Assembly: GCF_902859645.1 (NCBI RefSeq)
Contig: NZ_CADIJR010000046.1
Location: 1-50,977 of the forward strand
DNA: 50,977 bases
From: Achromobacter insuavis
Lineage (GTDB): Bacteria > Pseudomonadota > Gammaproteobacteria > Burkholderiales > Burkholderiaceae_B
Direction: 5' to 3'
In this document: positions 16,892 to 24,878 of the stretch, one piece after another
How the letters are laid out: every line of letters begins with the position of its first letter
Numbering within the stretch: the first letter of the stretch is position 1
The notes under the pieces: generated by a model
The model's input: the letters and a program-made list of their open reading frames with translations, nothing else
Databases searched by the model: none
Told to the model about the DNA's origin: nothing
Translations under genes and position numbers: made by a program

Positions 16892-17830
16892 TCAGCGCGC
16901 CAGCAGTTCCGCCTTGGCCAGCGCGGCGCGCAGCGCGTCCATCTCGACCGGGCCGGGGGCCTCGGTGGGCGGACGCACCGCGGCGCTCTCCAGCACGCCG
17001 GCCAGATACATGCCGGCCTTCATGCGGGCATGCGCTTCGCCAGTGGGCTCGCCGGCGCCATACACCGCGTCCTTGAGCGGGGTGATCAGCGCCTGCACCG
17101 CCTGCGCGCGCTTCAGATCGCCGGCCTTCACCGCCTCCCACAGGTCGATGATGAGCTGCGGGATGAAGGTGGCGAAGCCGACCAGCGCGCCGTCCACGTC
17201 CTGCACCATCGAGGCCAGCAGGTATTCGTCGTGGCAGGTGAGAATGGCCTTGGAGGCATCGGCGTCGCGCAGCGCCTGGATGTCGCGGGCATACTTGTTC
17301 ATGTCGCGCTGGCCGACCTTGAAGGCCTGCACGTAGGGCAGCCGCGCCAGGTCGGCCAGCAAGCTCGACGAATAGGACGCGCGCGTCCACGCCGGATAGA
17401 CGTGGCAGACCAGGTCGAGATCGGGCGCGGCCTCGTGGATGGCCTGGAAGTATTCCAGCGCGTGGCCGGGCGTGAAGCCGAAACGCAACCAGTGGTGGGG
17501 CGGCATCACATCCAGCGCGGCGGCGCCGGCGGCGCGCGCGGCGCGGGCGTGTTCGGCGGCCTCGGCGATGCCTTCGCACACGATCGAGGAAATCACGGGC
17601 AGCCTGCCGCGCAGCTCGTCGGCCACGATGCGGGTGACCTGCGCACGTTCGGCGGGCGTCAGCGAAAACACCTCGCCGGTGTGGCCGTTGGTCATGACGG
17701 CGACCACGCCGTCGTGGCCCGCCAGCCAGCTGGCCAGGCGGCGCAGCGCGGGCTCGTCGATGCGGCGGTCGGCGGTGAACGGGCAGGCGATCGCGGGGAT
17801 GATGCCACGGTAATTCGGGATGGAAGGCAT
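16892..17830 (-). CDS. DapA/NanA-superfamily aldolase or lyase
   Basis: A 312-residue class I aldolase of the dihydrodipicolinate synthase superfamily. Family marks are the RGIIPAIACPFTADRRID opening, the TNGHTGE loop (equivalent to the GTTGE site), CHVYPAW with the catalytic-type Tyr, and AFKVGQRDM with the Schiff-base Lys. Divergence from true DapA and location with a Bug receptor, an SDR and a LysR gene point to a catabolic 2-keto-acid lyase rather than lysine synthesis. The start follows a TGGAAAA ribosome site. The exact substrate is not predictable. Confidence 0.9.
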   Translation of the reverse strand: MPSIPNYRGIIPAIACPFTADRRIDEPALRRLASWLAGHDGVVAVMTNGHTGEVFSLTPAERAQVTRIVADELRGRLPVISSIVCEGIAEAAEHARAARAAGAAALDVMPPHHWLRFGFTPGHALEYFQAIHEAAPDLDLVCHVYPAWTRASYSSSLLADLARLPYVQAFKVGQRDMNKYARDIQALRDADASKAILTCHDEYLLASMVQDVDGALVGFATFIPQLIIDLWEAVKAGDLKRAQAVQALITPLKDAVYGAGEPTGEAHARMKAGMYLAGVLESAAVRPPTEAPGPVEMDALRAALAKAELLAR

Positions 17831-17910
17831 GGGTGTTTTCCAGGTCCTGTGGGTGGGGGAATGGCCGCTATGATTGCGGCATCCCCTTTGGGCCGTCCAA
17901 TACTCGAATT

Positions 17911-17928
17911 GCATAGAATTATCTATGC
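17911..17928. promoter_or_regulatory. Inverted repeat, candidate LysR operator
   Basis: GCATAG-AATTAT-CTATGC is a perfect 6-bp inverted repeat with an AT-rich centre (ATAG-N6-CTAT), lying 43 bp upstream of the LysR gene and 80 bp from the divergent aldolase start. Its placement and form fit the recognition site of that LysR protein. Confidence 0.6.
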
Positions 17929-17971
17929 TGCGCTGCAAACAATCATGGGACCTGGAAACCGACCTCTGGAC

Positions 17972-18880
17972 ATGAATTGGCTGGAGGATTTCCTCGCGCT
18001 GGCCGACACCGGAAGTTTCTCGCGCGCGGCGGAAGCGCGCGCCATCGCGCAACCCGCGTTCAGCCGCCACATCCGCGCGCTGGAGGAATGGGTGGGCGCC
18101 GATCTGTGCGATCGCAGCTCGCACCCCACCGAGCTGACCGCCGCCGGCCGCCGCTTCCTGCCGCTGCTCAAGCAGGTGCTGGCCGACCTGGAGGCGGCGC
18201 GCATCAAGGCGGTCGCGGCCCACGCGCAGGATGCCGCCAGCCTGCGCTTCGCGGCGACCCATCTGCTGTCGCTGACCTTCTTTCCGAAATGGCTGGCCGG
18301 CCTGGAAGCGGACATGGAAGTCGGCGCGATCCAGATGATGTCCGACAGCTTCCAGGCCTGCGAAGACCTGATGGCGCAGCGCCGCGTGCAGTTCCTGCTG
18401 TGCCACCGGCATCCGGGCGTGGCCAGCCGCCTGGATGAAACCGCCTATCCCATGGTGCGGCTGGGCTCGGACACGCTGGTGCCGGTCAGCGCACCGGCCG
18501 CGTCCGGCCGTGATGGCGAGCCGGCGCACCGCCTGGCGGGCGACGCCGCCGTGGACTTCCTGGCCTATGGGCCGGCCTCGGGCCTGGGGCGCATCGTGGC
18601 CAGCCAACTGCGCAAGAAGGATCTGGGCGAGGAACGCATCCGCGCCAATTTTGTCGGGCCGCACGCCACGCTGCTGCGGACCATGGCGGTGCAGGGCCGC
18701 GGCGTCGCCTGGCTGCCCGGCATGCTGGTGCAGGACGATCTGGCGCAGGGCAGGCTGGTGCGCGCGGGCGGCGCCGAATGGGATATCCCGGTGGAGATCT
18801 GCCTGTACCGCCAGCCGACCGACATGGCCGCGGTAGCTGAACAGCTATGGCGGCTGGCGCAGGCGCGCGCGGCGGCCTGA
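17972..18880 (+). CDS. LysR-family transcriptional regulator
   Basis: A 302-residue regulator whose helix-turn-helix (residues 1-62: WLEDFLALADTGSFSRAAEAR, FSRHIRALEEW) is closely related to that of the LysR at 10746. The effector domain follows and ends after the ICLYRQP segment. The ATG at 17972 gives the standard WLEDF start; an ATG at 17944 would add nine residues. It is divergent from the aldolase-bug-SDR operon and is its probable regulator. The autotransporter gene 119 bp downstream is on the same strand but has its own ribosome site and may be independent. Confidence 0.94.
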   Translation: MNWLEDFLALADTGSFSRAAEARAIAQPAFSRHIRALEEWVGADLCDRSSHPTELTAAGRRFLPLLKQVLADLEAARIKAVAAHAQDAASLRFAATHLLSLTFFPKWLAGLEADMEVGAIQMMSDSFQACEDLMAQRRVQFLLCHRHPGVASRLDETAYPMVRLGSDTLVPVSAPAASGRDGEPAHRLAGDAAVDFLAYGPASGLGRIVASQLRKKDLGEERIRANFVGPHATLLRTMAVQGRGVAWLPGMLVQDDLAQGRLVRAGGAEWDIPVEICLYRQPTDMAAVAEQLWRLAQARAAA

Positions 18881-18999
18881 CCGACAGCGCCGCCCGCGCG
18901 CATGGGCATGATCCTGGACCCCTTGCGCTAGGGGTTGCGATGGAACCTTTCCCGTCCTGGGGTTACTGAATGGCGTTTTCGGGCTGTCAGGAGTTCCCC

Positions 19000-21546
19000 A
19001 TGAAGAAATATCGTTGCCGTCCCTTGCCACTGATGCTGGTCCTTGCCGGTGTCATGCTGCACGGCGCGCCTGCCGCTTTCGCCGCGGGCTCGGGCGGCGC
19101 GGGCGCGGTGGGGATACCCGGCGGCGGCGCCTTTGGCGGGCCGGCAGGCAACGGCAATGGCGGCCAGGCGATCGGCCAGCCGGGGCAGAATGGGCTCGGG
19201 CCAGGCGGGAGCGGCGGCGGCGGGGGCAGCGACGGTAGCGATGTGCCGGCTTCCGGCGGCGCGGGGCTGCCGGGCAATGAAGCGCCCTCTGTCTCCTTGA
19301 ATTCCTCTGCCTCCATGATCGGCGGCGGCGGGGGCGGCGGGGGGCTGCTGATCGTGTGGTCCGACCCGCATCCCGCCGCGGCGGGCGGCGCCGGCGGCAG
19401 CGGGGTGCGGCTGTTCGGCGCCGGCGCGACCCAATTGGACAACCAGGGGCTGATCGTCGGCGGCGGCGGCGGGGGCGGGGGAGTGATCGACTGGGGCGGC
19501 TGGGTCAATCCGCCCCTGACGCTGTCCAGCGTCGCCGGCGGCCAGGGCGGCGCGGGCGTGGTCGCCGAGGGCGCGGGCGCGGTGCTGGTGAACAGCGGGC
19601 AGATATGGGGCGGCGGCGGGGGCGGCGGGGGCCAGGTGACCAGCCTCGAGGGCGGCAGCTCGGTCCCCCGGATCGGCCGCGGCGGCGACGGCGGCGTGGG
19701 CGTGGCCCTGGCTGCCGACAACCAGCGCCTGCTCAACATTGGTGAAATCCGTGGCGGCAACGCCGGGGCCAGCGGCGCGTACGATTTTGGCCTGGGCGGC
19801 GTCGGCGTGCGGGTGTCCGGCAACGGCACCATCGTCACTCAGCAGGGCACGATCATCGCCGGCCTCGACTCGCGCAATGCGCGCGGCACGGCGATCTGGC
19901 TGTCGGGCGCTGGCAATACCCTGGCGCTGGCGCAGGGGTCGACCACGCTTGGCGATGTGCTGCTCAGCCCGGCGGGCGGCAATCGGCTCAAACTGGCGGG
20001 CGGGGCGACCGCCGCCGTTGCGGTCACCGGCAATGTGACGTTCGGCGCGGGCGGCATCTACACCGTGCGCGCCACGCCCGCCGCGTTCGACCGGCTCGAC
20101 GTCACCGGCCGGGCGGCGCTGGGCGGCGCCACGGTCGAGGTGACCGCGCAACCCGGCGCGTACAGCGAACACTTCAGCCAGGTCGTGCTGAGCGCCAGCG
20201 GCACCTTCGTCGGCTCGCGCTTTGCCGGGGTGACTTCCGACCTGGCCTACCTGACCCCGACGCTTACCTACTCGGCCGACGACAAGCAGGTGACGCTGAC
20301 GTTGACGCGCGCGCGGGTCCCGCCGGTGGACCCCGTCGACCCGGTCGACCCCGTCACGCCGGTGGATCCGGGCACGGGCGGCACGCCGCTGCGCTTCGCC
20401 GACCTGGTGTCGGGACGCAATGCCCGCGCCGCGGCCAACGCGGTCGAATCGATGCCCGCCTCGCACAGCGTGTACGGCGCGGCCATTTCGCTGCCGGCCG
20501 GCGCGCCGCAAGGCTTCTTCTCGGGCCTGTCGGGCGAGGCGCATGCCACGGTGGCGGCCGGCCTGAACAATCTGTCCAGCGCCGTGCGCAACACGCCGCT
20601 GGACCAGCTGCGCGGCAACCTGGCCGCCGGCAGCGCGCCCGGCGCGCCGACCGCCGCGGCCGGCGTCAGCGACGCCTCGCCATTGCCCTCGGCCATGCCC
20701 GTGTCGCAGGCGCGTCCGGCCTGGGCGCAGCTCGTGGGCAACTGGCAGAGCATTGGCGCCAGCGGCGGCAACGCGGCGGCGCGCCAGCGCACCGGCGGCG
20801 TGTTCGCGGGCGCCGATGGCGCCGTCGGAGGGGGCTGGCGCATGGGCGGCGCGTTCGGGTATACGGATTCGCGCCTGTCGGTGGACGACCTGGCGTCGCG
20901 CGCCGATATCTCCAGCTACAGCGCGATCGTGTATGGCGGCAAGGCCTTCGCGGTCGGCGCGGGCAAGCTCAACCTGATGGCCGGCGCCGCCTATTCCTGG
21001 CACGACATCCACACCCGGCGCCAGATCGGCGCGGGGGGCCTGGACCAGACGCTGACGGCGGACTACGGCGGCAACACCACCCAGGTCTTCAGCGAGCTGG
21101 GTTACGCCCTGGGCGTCGCCGATGGCCTGACGCTGGAACCTTATGCCGGCGTCGCCTGGGCCGGGCAGCGCGTGCGCGGTTTCAGCGAGTCGGGCGGCAG
21201 TGCGGCCCTGTCGGGCGCCGCGAGCCGCAACGACACCACCACGACCACGCTCGGCCTGCGGGGCAGGCAGACCGTGGCGCTGGGCACGCTGGCCGGCTCG
21301 GTGTCGGCCGGCCTGGGCTGGCGCCATGCGTTCGGCGACCTGACGCCGGTCTCGCGCGTGGCCTTCGACGCTGGCCAGGCCTTCACCGTCACCGGCGCGC
21401 CGATCAGTCGCGACGCCGCCCTGGTGGAGGTGGGGGCCGACCTGGCCGTCGGCCGCGGCGCCACCCTCGGCCTGGCCTATGCGGGCCAGTACGCCAGCGC
21501 CGCCCGCGACCATACGGGCCGCATTGAAATGCGCTGGCAATTCTGA
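19000..21546 (+). CDS. Type Va autotransporter with glycine-rich passenger
   Basis: An 848-residue surface protein. The ATG at 19000 is set by AGGAG six bases upstream and opens a basic, hydrophobic signal peptide ending near residue 27. The passenger (about 28-440) is very Gly-rich, with repeated units of the form GAGA..L.N.G.I followed by runs of eight Gly, as in beta-helical autotransporters. A Pro-Val-Asp linker lies at about residues 440-458. The C-terminal 280 residues form the autotransporter barrel, from RPAWAQLVGNWQ through alternating strands to the terminal Trp-Gln-Phe. No protease triad or RGD motif was noticed. Adhesion or aggregation is the likely role. Confidence 0.92.
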   Translation: MKKYRCRPLPLMLVLAGVMLHGAPAAFAAGSGGAGAVGIPGGGAFGGPAGNGNGGQAIGQPGQNGLGPGGSGGGGGSDGSDVPASGGAGLPGNEAPSVSLNSSASMIGGGGGGGGLLIVWSDPHPAAAGGAGGSGVRLFGAGATQLDNQGLIVGGGGGGGGVIDWGGWVNPPLTLSSVAGGQGGAGVVAEGAGAVLVNSGQIWGGGGGGGGQVTSLEGGSSVPRIGRGGDGGVGVALAADNQRLLNIGEIRGGNAGASGAYDFGLGGVGVRVSGNGTIVTQQGTIIAGLDSRNARGTAIWLSGAGNTLALAQGSTTLGDVLLSPAGGNRLKLAGGATAAVAVTGNVTFGAGGIYTVRATPAAFDRLDVTGRAALGGATVEVTAQPGAYSEHFSQVVLSASGTFVGSRFAGVTSDLAYLTPTLTYSADDKQVTLTLTRARVPPVDPVDPVDPVTPVDPGTGGTPLRFADLVSGRNARAAANAVESMPASHSVYGAAISLPAGAPQGFFSGLSGEAHATVAAGLNNLSSAVRNTPLDQLRGNLAAGSAPGAPTAAAGVSDASPLPSAMPVSQARPAWAQLVGNWQSIGASGGNAAARQRTGGVFAGADGAVGGGWRMGGAFGYTDSRLSVDDLASRADISSYSAIVYGGKAFAVGAGKLNLMAGAAYSWHDIHTRRQIGAGGLDQTLTADYGGNTTQVFSELGYALGVADGLTLEPYAGVAWAGQRVRGFSESGGSAALSGAASRNDTTTTTLGLRGRQTVALGTLAGSVSAGLGWRHAFGDLTPVSRVAFDAGQAFTVTGAPISRDAALVEVGADLAVGRGATLGLAYAGQYASAARDHTGRIEMRWQF
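19321..19800 (+). repeat. Glycine-rich tandem repeats in autotransporter passenger
   Basis: Three octa-glycine runs begin near 19321, 19459 and 19611, spaced 138 and 152 bp. Each follows a hydrophobic motif (SMI, NQGLIV, NSGQIW), and a fourth, decayed unit (NIGEIRGGNAG) follows near 19740. The DNA is almost pure G on this strand in these runs. Confidence 0.8.
20321..20370 (+). repeat. Pro-Val-Asp linker repeat
   Basis: A 9-bp unit close to GACCCCGTC recurs three to four times and encodes PVDPVDPVDPVTPVDP. It separates the passenger from the translocation unit and could vary in length by slippage without shifting frame. Confidence 0.7.
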
Positions 21547-21594
21547 CGGCATCCGGCGCGCACCGGGATATCCCTAGATAGCCCCCGCGCCATA

Positions 21595-21604
21595 TTGCAT
21601 ACAA
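21595..21604. promoter_or_regulatory. TTGCATACAA near-palindrome
   Basis: This decamer differs by one base from the TTGTATACAA palindrome bound by many GntR/FCD regulators, and lies in a small AT-rich patch 128 bp upstream of a bug gene that has no adjacent regulator. The assignment is tentative. Confidence 0.25.
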
Positions 21605-21731
21605 GATACCGTCATTGAGACCCCCCGCCGTTCGGCGGGCGGCCTGTGCTTCCTTCCCCCCTTGTTCATCGCATGGCTCGCGCGGCCGCCTGTCGCGCGG
21701 TCGCCGTGCGCGCCTGTCTGGAGAGAGCCTT

Positions 21732-22718
21732 ATGCCGTTCACCCGTCGCCACGCCCTGGGCGCGCTTGCCGCGCTGCCGTTGCTGCCTCGCCTGGCGCTT
21801 GCCCAGGCCAATTTCCCCACCCGCCCCGTGCGCCTGCTGGTCGGCTTCGCGCCCGGCGGCCTGACCGACATCGCCGCCCGCGCGCTGGCCGAGCGCATGG
21901 GCAAGATCCTCAAGGGCAACGTGGTGGTCGAGAACCGGCCGGGCGGCCAGGCCATCATCGCCACCGTGGCGGTGGCGCGGGCCGAGCCCGACGGCTATAC
22001 GCTGGGCTTTGCCGGCACCAACGGCATGATCCTCAACCCCTTGCTCTACAACAACCTGCCGTACCAGGCCTCGGACTTCAAGCAGCTCGGCTCGATGGGC
22101 AAGTCGCCGATGCTGCTGATCGTGCATCCGGCGCTGGGCGTCAAGAACGTGCAGGAGTTCATCGCGCTGGCGAAAAAGAAGCCCGGCGACATCACCTGCG
22201 CCCATGCCGGGCGCGGCGTCATCAACCACCTGGCGCTGCTGCACTTCCAGTCCAGGACCGGCACCCAGTTCCAGGACGTGCCGTACAAGGGCAGCGGCCC
22301 GGCGCTGCTGGACCTGATGGCCGGCACGGTGCAGAGCACGTTTGATTTCCCGACCTCGGCGCTGGCCAACATCCAGTCCGGCAAGCTGCAGGTGCTGGCG
22401 GTGACGGCCGACCAGCGCCTGTCGAGCCTGCCCGACGTGCCGACCATGAAAGAGGCCGGCGTCGATGGCTTCGAGCTGTACACCCGCATGATGATCTCGG
22501 GCCCGGCGGCGATGCCGGCGGCGGTCGCCGCGACGCTGGAGAACGCGGTGCGCGAAGGCACGCGCGACCCCAGCCTGGTCAAGCAGTTTGCCGAGCAGGG
22601 CGTGACCGTGGAGTTCACCTCGTCGGCCGACCTGGACCGGGTCATCGCCGAAGAGTCCGCCATGTGGGCCGGCGTGATCCGCGCCAACAACGTGCCCAAG
22701 ACCGACCTGAAAGGCTGA
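21732..22718 (+). CDS. Bug/TctC-family periplasmic solute receptor
   Basis: A 328-residue binding protein whose signal peptide starts with a twin Arg (FTRRHALGALAALPLLPRLALAQ) and may use Tat or Sec. The mature part shows FPTRPVRLLVGFAPGGLTDIAAR, VVVENRPGGQAI, PDGYTLGF and VPYKGSGPALLDLMAG. The ATG at 21732 follows GGAGAG. Nine bp downstream is a BAAT-type acyl hydrolase gene, so the pair probably forms one operon for uptake and cleavage of a single compound. Unlike the other two bug modules here, no LysR gene is adjacent. Confidence 0.95.
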   Translation: MPFTRRHALGALAALPLLPRLALAQANFPTRPVRLLVGFAPGGLTDIAARALAERMGKILKGNVVVENRPGGQAIIATVAVARAEPDGYTLGFAGTNGMILNPLLYNNLPYQASDFKQLGSMGKSPMLLIVHPALGVKNVQEFIALAKKKPGDITCAHAGRGVINHLALLHFQSRTGTQFQDVPYKGSGPALLDLMAGTVQSTFDFPTSALANIQSGKLQVLAVTADQRLSSLPDVPTMKEAGVDGFELYTRMMISGPAAMPAAVAATLENAVREGTRDPSLVKQFAEQGVTVEFTSSADLDRVIAEESAMWAGVIRANNVPKTDLKG

Positions 22719-22727
22719 GGACGCGCC

Positions 22728-24026
22728 ATGACCGAACAAGCCCGCATCACCGTCAGCCCCGAATCCGCGCTGATCGACGTGCCGCGCGAGATCCGCATCG
22801 ACGGCTTTCCCGCCTACGCCTTCGTCACCGTCACGGCCCGCATGTCGATGAGCAGCGTGCCGTGGCGTTCGCAGGCGGTGTTCATGGCTGGCCACGACGG
22901 CAGCCTGGACCTGGCGCGCGATTGCCCGGTGTCCGGCAGCTATGCCGAGCCGTCCGCCATGGGACTGGTGTGGTCGATGACCTGCGAGCAGATGGACCGG
23001 GTGGTGTTCCCGCCCGATCGCACCGAGCCGCTGGTGACCGACCTGCACGCCACCGACGGCCGGCACGAGGCCACGGCGCGGCTGGTGCAGACCTTCGCGG
23101 CCGAGGGCGTCACGCACCGCGCCGTACGCGAGCAGGTCGGCGGCATGACGCTGTCGGGCGAGCTCTACACGCCCGCCGGGCCCGGCCCGCATCCGCTGGT
23201 GATCTACATGAACGGCTCGTCCGGCGGCGTCAACGCGCCGCGGGCCGCGCTGTTCGCCGCCCGCGGCTACCAGTGCCTGGCGCTGGCCATCTTCAACTAC
23301 GACGGCCGGCCCAAGTACCTGAACGACATGCCGCTGGAGTATTTCGAGCATGCGCTGCGCTGGGCCCGCGCCGAACTCAAGCCGCGCGACGGCTTCGTGG
23401 CGCTGTCCGGCATCAGCCGCGGCGGCGAGACCTCATTGCTGGTGGCGTCGCACTATCCCGACCTGGTGAGCGCGGTGGTGGCCTACGTGCCGTCGCCCGT
23501 CACGCATGGCGTGGTCAGCGCCGGCGAGCCGGGCACCGGACGCAACGCGCAGGTCTGGCGCAAGGCCGGCGAGCCCTTGCCGCACCTGTGGCAGGACAAC
23601 GCCAGCGCCGATTGGGAGGCGGCCTACGCCTCGGATCCGCCATACCGGCAGACCCACGCGTTTCTCAGCGCCAGCCGCGATGCCGCCGCGTTCGAGCGCG
23701 CCCGCATTCCGGTGGAACGCTATCCCGGCCCGGTCATGCTGGTCAGCGCGTCGGACGACGGTTTCTGGCCCAGCACCGCGTATTCCGAGATCGTCGTGCG
23801 CCAGCGCCAGGCGCATGGGCTGCCGACCTTGCACCATGTCTGCCATGGCGCGGGGCACCACGTGCACTATCCGTGCCTGCCGGCCACGCTGATCAGCAAG
23901 CCGCACGCCATGTCGGGCCTGTTGCTGGACGCGGGCGGCACGCCGCCGGCCAACGCGGCCGGCAACGAGGCGTCCTATCGCGCGGTGCTGGCCTTCCTGG
24001 CGCGCGCGGCCGGGCAAGCGTCATAA
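22728..24026 (+). CDS. BAAT/acyl-CoA thioesterase-family hydrolase
   Basis: A 432-residue protein with an N-terminal beta-sandwich of the acyl-CoA thioester hydrolase/BAAT type (about residues 10-135) and a C-terminal alpha/beta-hydrolase (about 140-430). The nucleophile elbow is GISRGG (Ser rather than the Cys of mammalian BAAT). The acid is probably in SASDDGFW and the His in CHGAGHHVHYP. Ser at the nucleophile favours hydrolysis over amino-acid conjugation. No signal peptide is seen. Coupling to a Bug receptor suggests catabolism of an imported ester, amide or CoA-activated acid; the substrate is unknown. Confidence 0.87.
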   Translation: MTEQARITVSPESALIDVPREIRIDGFPAYAFVTVTARMSMSSVPWRSQAVFMAGHDGSLDLARDCPVSGSYAEPSAMGLVWSMTCEQMDRVVFPPDRTEPLVTDLHATDGRHEATARLVQTFAAEGVTHRAVREQVGGMTLSGELYTPAGPGPHPLVIYMNGSSGGVNAPRAALFAARGYQCLALAIFNYDGRPKYLNDMPLEYFEHALRWARAELKPRDGFVALSGISRGGETSLLVASHYPDLVSAVVAYVPSPVTHGVVSAGEPGTGRNAQVWRKAGEPLPHLWQDNASADWEAAYASDPPYRQTHAFLSASRDAAAFERARIPVERYPGPVMLVSASDDGFWPSTAYSEIVVRQRQAHGLPTLHHVCHGAGHHVHYPCLPATLISKPHAMSGLLLDAGGTPPANAAGNEASYRAVLAFLARAAGQAS

Positions 24027-24030
24027 CGCA

Positions 24031-24064
24031 CACGGCCCCGACCGGCGAGGCCGGCGGGGCCGTG
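24031..24064. terminator. Bidirectional hairpin between convergent operons
   Basis: CACGGCCCCG-a-CCGGC and GCCGG-c-GGGGCCGTG form a long GC-rich stem with a GAG loop, five bases after the BAAT-type stop and 47 bp from the sapC-like stop. It lacks a T tract on both strands, so full termination is uncertain. Confidence 0.5.
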
Positions 24065-24110
24065 GGGGCGCGGGCCGGCGCATGCGCCGGCCCGCGGGCG
24101 TTTCAGAGGA

Positions 24111-24869
24111 TCACGCCTCGGCGGCGGCTTCCTCGGTCGCGGCGACCGGCTGCACCTGATCGATCAGGCTGGGCCAGGTGTTGATCGACAGCAGGTGGCA
24201 ATAGACCAGCGGCAGCCAGCCGTTGGCGCGCCAGCGCAGGAATTCCGCTTCCGGCAGCTTGTTGAACTTGGCTTCGTCGATCACCTTGAAACCGGACATG
24301 GCCAGGCGCTGACCGTCGGCCAGGGTGATGTCGGCGCGGTTCTCGATCAGCAGGTCGGCGTCGGCCAGCGCGCGCGCGAACTCCAGCGTGTAGGCGTGCT
24401 GGTTCTGGTAGTCGCGGCAGAACTCCAGCGCGCTGCGCGCCAGCGCGGTCGGCTCGCCGGCCTCGTCGAAGAACGGGTTGTCACGGCCCTCGACCACCGC
24501 GGCGGCCTTCTCGTCGACGCACAGCGTGTACTGGCTGCGGTCTTCGTTCTCCATGAAGATGAAGGGATAGCGGCGCACGTAGGCCGGGATGTAGGTGCCG
24601 GGGCGCCATTGGCCCTGCGCGTCGACGAACAGGTTTTCCTGGCCGCGCACGCCCAGCACCGCGACCGGCGTGGGCTGCTCGCCATCGGTGAAGACGATGG
24701 GGAAGTGGCGGCACGCGGTCGGCAGCTCGGTGGCCACCAGCGGCACGGCGTTGGTCTTGGCGGCGTAGCCGAAGCCCGTATTGCTGGCCAGCGACAGGTT
24801 GTCATGCACGCCGGCGGCGAGCGGACGGGGTTGTTCGTAGAACAGGGGAAGCGAAGTCTGCGTAGTCAT
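24111..24869 (-). CDS. SapC-family protein, third gene of the TPS operon
   Basis: A 252-residue protein of the SapC family (named after a Campylobacter fetus S-layer locus gene). The family's core is visible as HFPIVFTDGEQPTPVAVLGVRGQENLF, then GTYIPAYVRRYPFIF, and the later SGFKVIDEAKFNKLP and LPLVYCHLLS segments. There is no signal peptide or membrane helix, so it is probably cytoplasmic. Its ATG is only nine bases after the stop of the 4889-residue TpsA gene, with no clear ribosome site, implying translational coupling. The biochemical role of SapC is not established; context suggests a maturation, modification or chaperone role for the adhesin. Confidence 0.88.
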   Translation of the reverse strand: MTTQTSLPLFYEQPRPLAAGVHDNLSLASNTGFGYAAKTNAVPLVATELPTACRHFPIVFTDGEQPTPVAVLGVRGQENLFVDAQGQWRPGTYIPAYVRRYPFIFMENEDRSQYTLCVDEKAAAVVEGRDNPFFDEAGEPTALARSALEFCRDYQNQHAYTLEFARALADADLLIENRADITLADGQRLAMSGFKVIDEAKFNKLPEAEFLRWRANGWLPLVYCHLLSINTWPSLIDQVQPVAATEEAAAEA

Positions 24870-24878
24870 GATGTCGGA

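Noticed and set aside
18928-21552. 874-codon minus-strand frame opposite the autotransporter
   Set aside because: Lacks a signal peptide or any family motif and mirrors the Gly-rich codons as Ala/Pro/Arg-rich sequence.
24111-24869. SapC-like gene as evidence of an S-layer system
   Set aside because: No S-layer subunit or type I exporter is in the window; its coupling to tpsA makes an adhesin-linked role more likely.
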